From: Patescibacteria group bacterium
Lineage (GTDB): Bacteria; Patescibacteriota; Minisyncoccia; Minisyncoccales; UBA10102
DNA: 9,059 nucleotides
Direction of reading: 5' to 3'
NCBI GenBank assembly: GCA_018816925.1
Contig: JAHIUP010000041.1
Location: 1-9,059, forward strand
Shown here: in pieces, positions 5,275 through 9,059 of the stretch
Position numbering within the stretch: position 1 is the first letter of the stretch
How the letters are laid out: every line of letters begins with the position of its first letter
Translations under genes and position numbers: made by a program
The notes under the pieces: model-generated
Told to the model about the DNA's origin: nothing
The model's input: only the letters and a program-made list of their open reading frames with translations
Database searches by the model: none

Positions 5275-7926
5275 TCAAGGGAGAGGAATTATTTCTTTCC
5301 ATTCGGGGAACGGCACAGTTACCCCCAGCGTCTCTATTCGCCTCGCCTGCCTTCCTACATTATCTCCCACGATAAGCTCCACTAGCTTATTTCCCGTACT
5401 CCCAAACGCCACCTCAATGGGAGTAGGGAAGCCGGATATGGCGGCATTTGCGGGATTCCCGTCTGGAAAATCCCAACTCCAGGTAGAAATTGCGCTACCA
5501 TCGGAAGGACTGGAAAGACCTCCTGCTCCATCATCTCCCCTGAAGTACACAACCTCGTCTTCTGCGATTCGTATACTGACACAAGGAATAGTCCACTCTA
5601 TGCCGTCCTTGGAACACTCAAAGCGTGCTATCGCATCCTGTTTCACTTCAAGCAGGTGGGTATCGATGTCGGTATTGCCTGCACTATCTTCCACCGTAAG
5701 CTCGGCGGTATAGGAACCGGGCGAAACATATCCATTGAATTCGGGGGAGCACGTAGTCGGATCTATTGCCTCGTTCACCAAAGGCGTGGCCGCATTGTCG
5801 ATACAAGAGACGCTGAAGCTCCCAACGGTAAAGGTAGACTTCCAAATGTCATTATTCGGATCCGTGGAGTTCTCGCTCCTGAGGTCATAGAAGAAATCAT
5901 AGGTACCATTATACATGACCCACGTGGAGCCAGGGTTACTATCACACACAAGTCCTGCCGTATTGCTCCCGTCAAAGCTTGGGTTGCAGGATAGAGCAGC
6001 TACAGGCGGCAAAGGTATATCTCCAGACACCTTGTAGTCCGAAGAACCGCAGGAACCATCCGTGGCGCAGTTAAAGCTTATCCAGCCGAGTACCGTGCCC
6101 CCGCCCCACGCCCACCCGCTAAACTCCTTGCTCACAAAATCCCAACTTACCCCCGGAGTCCACTTCGCATCATCCCGTAGTTTAATCCATCCGTCCCATC
6201 CGCCGGAGTTTGGGTTGGCCTCAAATAATGCGGACTGCGTACGATCTGCATCAACATAAGAAACAGTAGTAGGCCAGTTAAGTCCACCATACTCAATATC
6301 TCGCTTCTCTACGCGCCACTGGGGTACACTAAAGTCAAGACCAAATAAATAAATATACCCTGAGTCAATTGCAATATCTTCTGTCCATTCACTGTTCGTG
6401 CCAGAGAAATCCACTATAATGCTTCCGTCTCCAAGCTTCCCAAAATCCTTAATCGGCGACCCAGTATCTTTATCTCGTTTCTCTATCCTCCACTTATTAT
6501 TTGTATTCCCTTGTATACCAAATAGGTAGAGGTACTGAGCATCATACGCTCCAGCAAAGATATAATCACCCTGTATGCTCGGGTCTTCTTCAAGAATTCC
6601 GTTACCGTCAAAAGAATTAATGAGTAACCCCGTAATCTTGTTCCGTTTCTCTATACGCCATACCTTATCTCCCAGCACGGGGTTCGACTCGCCCGGGTCG
6701 TGGTTCGTACGCCCAAGCGAATAAAGAAAATTATCTCCGTCTTTCGTGATAATATCTAAAAGATACGTGGTTTGCCCCGAATCAATCGGGGCGCTCTGCA
6801 CAAAACCATCTCCATCAAATCCCATATCCAAGGAACCGTCCGCGGTACTCCGCTTCTCAAGACGCCATTGGGACTGGATAGGACTAAAAAGCACGTTCTC
6901 GTATCCTCCACTAAACACCGCTCCATCGCTTACTTCCAGGGCCTGGGCAAATCCAGTAAAAGTTCCAAGGAGCGCTCCGTCTTTCTGCGTATCTCCATCT
7001 AAATCATCTCCAAAATTCGGGTCGGGAAGCAAATCGCCCTTACCCCGCTTCTCCAATCGCCAGATGCTCTCTCCCCAAGCACCCACGTCCTTCACCGCCC
7101 CCAGAACATACAGAGCATTCGCATCTTGGTCTATCTCCAGGAGGCGCGCGTCTACCATTAAGGGAACGGAACGCCCGTTTTCTGCCACCAAAAGTTCACC
7201 GGTAATCTTATCTCGTTTTTCCAGGCGAAAATCTCCTCCACTATTCCCTCCAATATACAGATAGGAACCATCTACCTCTAAGGAAGCAGCGACCCCTGTT
7301 ATTGGCTCCTGAATTACTCCATTCTGCCATCCGTTTATGTGTATTGCCTCCACAAGCTCACCATCGCTTTTCCTTCTCTTCTCAATGCGCCAGCCAGAGG
7401 CGTCTGACCCTGCAAGATAGAGAAATTCGCTATCTGTCGCCATCGGATTTGTATGAATATTTCCATCGACCTTCGTACCAACCGCGGCAGACACACTAAA
7501 GGTCTCTGCGCACCCAACCATATCAACCGCCCCGGCGCACGCGCGCGCCCAGCCAGAAACCGTATAATCTCCCACACCATCGCACTCCTGCCCGGAGCCT
7601 GGGGCATCAAAACACGCAGAGTAATTCGGTAATTCGGGGAATGGTCCATTGGGGTTGAAACGAATCCAGCCCAAGGTCTCGCTCCACGCGTACCCGGAGA
7701 ACTCACCCGCGGCGCCGTCTACATTCACTCCATAATTTATTGGTCCCCCATCTGTAGTACTATTAAAACTTATCCAGCCAATGGGAGCGTCTGCCCACGC
7801 CCAGCCCTCCACGTTGTCTCCGGAACCCGCCTGTACGAATTCTTCCTCAAAGAAAAGAAGCGCTCCCCAGAATAGGGCAACAAGCAAAAGAAAAACGGGG
7901 GAAATACGCAGCAAACAATGCGTCAT
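5275..7926 (-). CDS. Secreted repeat protein: GWAW modules, seven-repeat probable beta-propeller, PKD-like C terminus; putative pilus-tip adhesin
   Basis: I place the start at ATG 7926: GGGGA lies just upstream and it is 11 nt after the peptidase stop. The longer open frame to 8277 overlaps the peptidase gene and is spurious. The product is 883 residues. Residues 8-26 are a hydrophobic signal or anchor. Residues 41-55 and 78-92 are GWAW...GWISFN and GYAW...GWIRFN modules; SGWARACAG is at 124-132. Residues 141-619 contain no Cys and include seven W/F-R-x-E-K-R motifs (179, 233, 289, 354, 423, 479, 537) 54-69 residues apart, usually preceded by LYLxG. This suggests a seven-bladed propeller, with Delta-60-like FGDG/FDGDG loops. 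D308-x-D-x-D-x-x-x-D316 fits a calcium loop. GGWDGWIKL (575-583) and GWAWGGGTVLGWISFN (604-619) resume the outer module. Residues 640-870 form two PKD-like domains (STWSWDFPDG at 814-823). The twelve Cys outside the signal fall in six neighbouring pairs. Its place in the operon suggests pilus-associated adhesion; no sequence homologue is identified. Confidence 0.88.
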   Translation of the reverse strand: MTHCLLRISPVFLLLVALFWGALLFFEEEFVQAGSGDNVEGWAWADAPIGWISFNSTTDGGPINYGVNVDGAAGEFSGYAWSETLGWIRFNPNGPFPELPNYSACFDAPGSGQECDGVGDYTVSGWARACAGAVDMVGCAETFSVSAAVGTKVDGNIHTNPMATDSEFLYLAGSDASGWRIEKRRKSDGELVEAIHINGWQNGVIQEPITGVAASLEVDGSYLYIGGNSGGDFRLEKRDKITGELLVAENGRSVPLMVDARLLEIDQDANALYVLGAVKDVGAWGESIWRLEKRGKGDLLPDPNFGDDLDGDTQKDGALLGTFTGFAQALEVSDGAVFSGGYENVLFSPIQSQWRLEKRSTADGSLDMGFDGDGFVQSAPIDSGQTTYLLDIITKDGDNFLYSLGRTNHDPGESNPVLGDKVWRIEKRNKITGLLINSFDGNGILEEDPSIQGDYIFAGAYDAQYLYLFGIQGNTNNKWRIEKRDKDTGSPIKDFGKLGDGSIIVDFSGTNSEWTEDIAIDSGYIYLFGLDFSVPQWRVEKRDIEYGGLNWPTTVSYVDADRTQSALFEANPNSGGWDGWIKLRDDAKWTPGVSWDFVSKEFSGWAWGGGTVLGWISFNCATDGSCGSSDYKVSGDIPLPPVAALSCNPSFDGSNTAGLVCDSNPGSTWVMYNGTYDFFYDLRSENSTDPNNDIWKSTFTVGSFSVSCIDNAATPLVNEAIDPTTCSPEFNGYVSPGSYTAELTVEDSAGNTDIDTHLLEVKQDAIARFECSKDGIEWTIPCVSIRIAEDEVVYFRGDDGAGGLSSPSDGSAISTWSWDFPDGNPANAAISGFPTPIEVAFGSTGNKLVELIVGDNVGRQARRIETLGVTVPFPEWKEIIPLP
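5662..6006 (-). other. First PKD-like domain region of the secreted protein
   Basis: This covers roughly residues 641-755. It starts PVAALSC, has a central YNGTYDFFYDLRSENSTDPNND segment, and ends SPGSYTAELTVEDSAGNTD, which is the usual closing strand pattern of PKD folds (Y-x-V-x-L-x-V-x-D-x-x-G). Paired Cys at 647/661 and 708/726 are likely disulfides. Limits are approximate. Confidence 0.6.
6301..7392 (-). repeat. Seven-copy WRxEKR protein repeat (probable beta-propeller blades)
   Basis: The motif occurs as WRIEKR, FRLEKR, WRLEKR, WRLEKR, WRIEKR, WRIEKR and WRVEKR. It is generally followed by a charged turn such as DKITGELL or NKITGLLI and preceded by an L-Y-x-x-G strand. The DNA copies have diverged (CGCTTCTC, CGTTTCTC, CGTTTTTC on the plus strand), so these are old protein repeats rather than recent DNA duplications. 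Confidence 0.85.
6979..7005 (-). other. Candidate calcium-binding loop DxDxDxxxD
   Basis: Encodes DLDGDTQKD (residues 308-316), a full match to the EF-hand-like D-x-D-x-D-x-x-x-D loop. It lies between the third and fourth propeller repeats, in the same local context (after an N-F-G-D turn) where other repeats carry FDGDGF and FDGNGI. Confidence 0.5.
7829..7926 (-). other. Signal peptide or N-terminal membrane anchor of the secreted protein
   Basis: Residues 1-33 comprise a short basic start with Arg7, a hydrophobic core PVFLLLVALFWGALLFF, then acidic EEEF and VQAGSG. A signal peptidase I site near VQA is plausible (A33). The core is long enough to act instead as an uncleaved anchor. Confidence 0.65.
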
Positions 7927-7936
7927 ACGTTCCCCT

Positions 7937-7945
7937 ATTATACCA
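7937..7945 (-). promoter_or_regulatory. Extended -10-like element at the end of the peptidase gene
   Basis: The minus strand reads TGGTATAAT, a perfect extended -10 match, 10 bases before ATG 7926 of the large secreted protein. No good -35 lies upstream. A start here would leave only a few bases of leader, so it may be chance, since it includes the peptidase stop codon TAA. Confidence 0.3.
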
Positions 7946-8822
7946 CGAGAAGATTGAGGTACCAGTAAAAAATCTCCTGCCCCCAGAAGAAGGCGGTCGC
8001 AGTTCCCAGTATAAGAAAGGGACCGAAGGGAACCTCGGATTTCCACCCCTTCCTGCCCGCCACCATGAGAAATACCCCAACCACGGCTCCCAGGAGAAAG
8101 GCGAAGAATAGAGCGACAAGAATGCTGGGCCACCCAAGAAACAACCCCATAAAGAACGCGAGCTTCACGTCGCCAAAGCCCATTGCCCTGCCTCTTGAGA
8201 AAAAATGTATTGCGAAAAAGAATGCACACGCGCCTAGTCCAGCAAGTACAGCTTGAATAAGGGACATGGAAACCCAAAATCCAAATCCAAACTGTTCAAA
8301 AATGCGCCAGAGAAACGCGAGGCCTATTGCGGAATAGAGAAGCTTATCCGGGATGAGGTAATGCTTGAGGTCGTACACGAAAATGGCTATCAGGAACGCC
8401 CCCACCGCCCATACATACACAAGGCGCGCAAAACCTTGCTCCGAACAAGGAAGACAAGGAAGAATGAAAAGGGCAGCAACAAAAAAGAGTCCGGTGGCAA
8501 ACTCCACAAGAGGATACTGCCAGGAAATGGGCCCATTGCAGTAGCAACATTTCCCTTTCAGCCAGAAAAAGCTCACGAGCGGCACGAGGTCCTTCCAGGA
8601 AAGCCGATGGCCACAGAGAGGGCACGCAGACCTCCCGCGAAACGGCGAGGTGTCTATAAATCTACGATCGTGGGTTTTTAGACGCGTACCGCTTTTGGGC
8701 AAAGAGCTTAGAGAAGATTCCAAGCCCTGGGAAGCTGCGAGGCGGTAGAGCACAACATTCAGAAAACTCCCTATTATTAGGCCGAACGCAAACACCGCAA
8801 AAACTAAAAATGCCTCAAACAT
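7938..8822 (-). CDS. pilD: Prepilin peptidase / N-methyltransferase (type IV leader peptidase, A24 family)
   Basis: A 294-residue polytopic membrane protein that cleaves prepilin leaders after the conserved Gly and usually methylates the new N terminus. The N-terminal part is FGLIIGSFLNVVLYRL, as in all bacterial PilD proteins. The cytoplasmic loop carries two CxxC zinc motifs, C67-P-L-C70 and C92/C93-Y-C95, around SWKDLVPLVSFFWLKGKC. The two catalytic aspartates are Asp151 in YDLKHYLIPD and Asp218 in GFGDVK. A VPFGPFL motif is near the C terminus. About seven or eight hydrophobic segments are visible. It heads the operon and presumably processes the three downstream pseudopilins that carry G|F/L-T-x-x-E sites, plus the major pilin encoded elsewhere. 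GGAGGA abuts the ATG directly, closer than usual for a Shine-Dalgarno. An insert of about 25 polar residues (32-60) before the first CxxC is somewhat longer than in short homologues. Confidence 0.96.
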   Translation of the reverse strand: MFEAFLVFAVFAFGLIIGSFLNVVLYRLAASQGLESSLSSLPKSGTRLKTHDRRFIDTSPFRGRSACPLCGHRLSWKDLVPLVSFFWLKGKCCYCNGPISWQYPLVEFATGLFFVAALFILPCLPCSEQGFARLVYVWAVGAFLIAIFVYDLKHYLIPDKLLYSAIGLAFLWRIFEQFGFGFWVSMSLIQAVLAGLGACAFFFAIHFFSRGRAMGFGDVKLAFFMGLFLGWPSILVALFFAFLLGAVVGVFLMVAGRKGWKSEVPFGPFLILGTATAFFWGQEIFYWYLNLLVV

Positions 8823-8828
8823 TCCTCC

Positions 8829-8837
8829 ACTATACCA
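8829..8837 (-). promoter_or_regulatory. Extended -10-like promoter element upstream of pilD
   Basis: The minus strand reads TGGTATAGT, with the -10 hexamer TATAGT at 8834-8829, six bases from ATG 8822. An AT-rich stretch (about 8851-8882) lies upstream, but no strong -35 does. Transcription from here would begin about at the ATG itself, implying a leaderless message. Confidence 0.4.
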
Positions 8838-8844
8838 CGCCCCC

Positions 8845-8853
8845 TGTGGATAA
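8845..8853 (-). promoter_or_regulatory. Perfect DnaA-box 9-mer upstream of pilD
   Basis: The minus strand reads TTATCCACA, the consensus bacterial DnaA box, located in the spacer upstream of the -10-like element. It is single; I see no second box nearby, so an origin is unlikely, while a regulatory site or chance are both possible. Confidence 0.35.
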
Positions 8854-8895
8854 CTAAACCGTAATTAAACTGAACTTAGTTTTCGGTAGCGAGGA

Positions 8896-8920
8896 ATGTG
8901 TGAAGACCAGCTTCACACAT
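8896..8920. repeat. Palindrome adjacent to REP-like copy 3
   Basis: Perfect 10-base arms ATGTGTGAAG and CTTCACACAT enclose a 5-nt loop. When centred on the neighbouring palindrome it shares the GTGAA ... TTCAC core, so it looks like a diverged member of the same family. The two hairpins are 3 nt apart, as in paired REP units. Confidence 0.7.
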
Positions 8921-8923
8921 GTC

Positions 8924-8946
8924 TGGGTGAAACCCGGTTTCACCCA
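8924..8946. repeat. REP-like palindrome, copy 3 (solo, upstream of pilD)
   Basis: Eleven-base perfect arms TGGGTGAAACC and GGTTTCACCCA flank a single central base. Over 21 positions it matches copies 1 and 2 at 17. Two of the four differences form a compensatory pair change (A-T to G-C), and another repairs the A/A mismatch, so the stem is conserved. No transposase is next to it. Confidence 0.8.
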
Positions 8947-8980
8947 ACAGTTCCCCTAGGAAGCCCGTGCCAAGTATACC

Positions 8981-9019
8981 GCGAGAAAAGAGAAAGCGCC
9001 CCTCGGGGGGCGCTTTCTC
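8981..9019 (-). terminator. Rho-independent terminator for an off-window minus-strand gene
   Basis: A perfect 13-bp stem (GAGAAAGCGCCCC at 8990-9002, GGGGCGCTTTCTC at 9007-9019) has a 4-nt loop. On the minus strand it is followed by TTTTCTC. On the plus strand no T-run follows, so it acts on transcription entering from the right, upstream of the pilD operon. The 40 bases to its right do not show a recognisable gene end. Confidence 0.75.
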
Positions 9020-9059
9020 GTACCAAACGCTCAAAACAAAAGCGTTAGTTGCAAGGTAC

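Noticed and set aside
6774..6792. GCCCCGA / TCGGGGC hairpin inside the large secreted gene
   Set aside because: It encodes an ordinary part of the propeller (APIDSG) and has no T-run or repeat copies, so chance is the simplest explanation.
7927..8277. 117-codon N-terminal extension of the large secreted protein
   Set aside because: It lies inside the prepilin peptidase gene in another frame and would bury the signal peptide. ATG 7926 has a ribosome site and standard operon spacing.
8845..8853. Replication origin signalled by the DnaA box
   Set aside because: There is only one box, with no cluster, and no dnaA, dnaN or other origin-linked gene in the window.
8896..8946. CRISPR array from the repeated palindromes
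   Set aside because: There are only two hairpins 3 nt apart with different sequences and no spacers of regular length.
8877..9058. Open minus-strand frame through the right intergenic region
   Set aside because: It runs through a terminator and two palindromes, shows no domain or start with a ribosome site, and is short enough to be chance.
1..9059. UGA recoded as glycine, as in some CPR lineages
   Set aside because: TGA ends the large secreted protein and the GspH-like protein exactly at operon junctions, and no accepted gene has an internal TGA.

Overview
The window looks like a chromosomal segment of a Candidate Phyla Radiation bacterium, most likely Parcubacteria/Patescibacteria. This rests on protein style: secreted GWAW...GWISFN modules followed by PKD-like domains, a compact minor-pilin operon with a PilX-type protein, RodA with the N-terminal form I recall from Parcubacteria, and a helix-turn-helix plus membrane-anchor surface protein. 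No marker gene fixes the lineage. TGA ends at least two genes here, so nothing suggests a recoded UGA.

Every gene I accept is on the minus strand, so the biology reads right to left. At the right edge (8981-9019) a strong hairpin with a T-rich tail on the minus strand probably ends an off-window transcription unit. An intergenic region follows with two adjacent related palindromes (8896-8946), an AT-rich stretch, one perfect DnaA-box 9-mer and an extended -10-like element. Then comes a tight operon: prepilin peptidase (8822-7938), an 883-residue secreted repeat protein (7926-5275), and four pilin-like proteins of the GspH/FimT, PilV, PilW and PilX types (5271-3251). Gaps between these genes are 1 to 12 nt, with one overlap. 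The order resembles the minor-pilin plus PilY1 clusters of classical type IV pili. The large protein occupies the place of the tip adhesin and carries seven WRxEKR repeats (a probable seven-bladed beta-propeller), but I see no resemblance to PilY1 sequence.

Between the pilin genes and rodA sits a REP-associated-type Y1 (HUH) transposase (3173-2454). It is flanked on both sides by the same 21-nt palindrome. A diverged third copy with a compensatory stem change lies 5.7 kb away, upstream of the prepilin peptidase. The left palindrome reaches the very start of rodA and creates a spurious upstream ATG for it.

rodA (2403-1300) encodes the SEDS peptidoglycan polymerase of cell elongation. Downstream, a gene open at the left edge (1209-1) encodes an N-terminal helix-turn-helix-like domain, an Asn-Gly linker, one membrane segment, a long helical region and the start of a collagen-like Gly-X-Y tract. 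A short ORF with a good ribosome-binding site ends directly against its start codon.

Taken together the window is a cell-surface locus: pilin processing, a pilus or pseudopilus with a putative propeller adhesin, wall elongation, and a membrane-anchored collagen-like fibre, interrupted by a single-strand transposase with its REP-like repeats.
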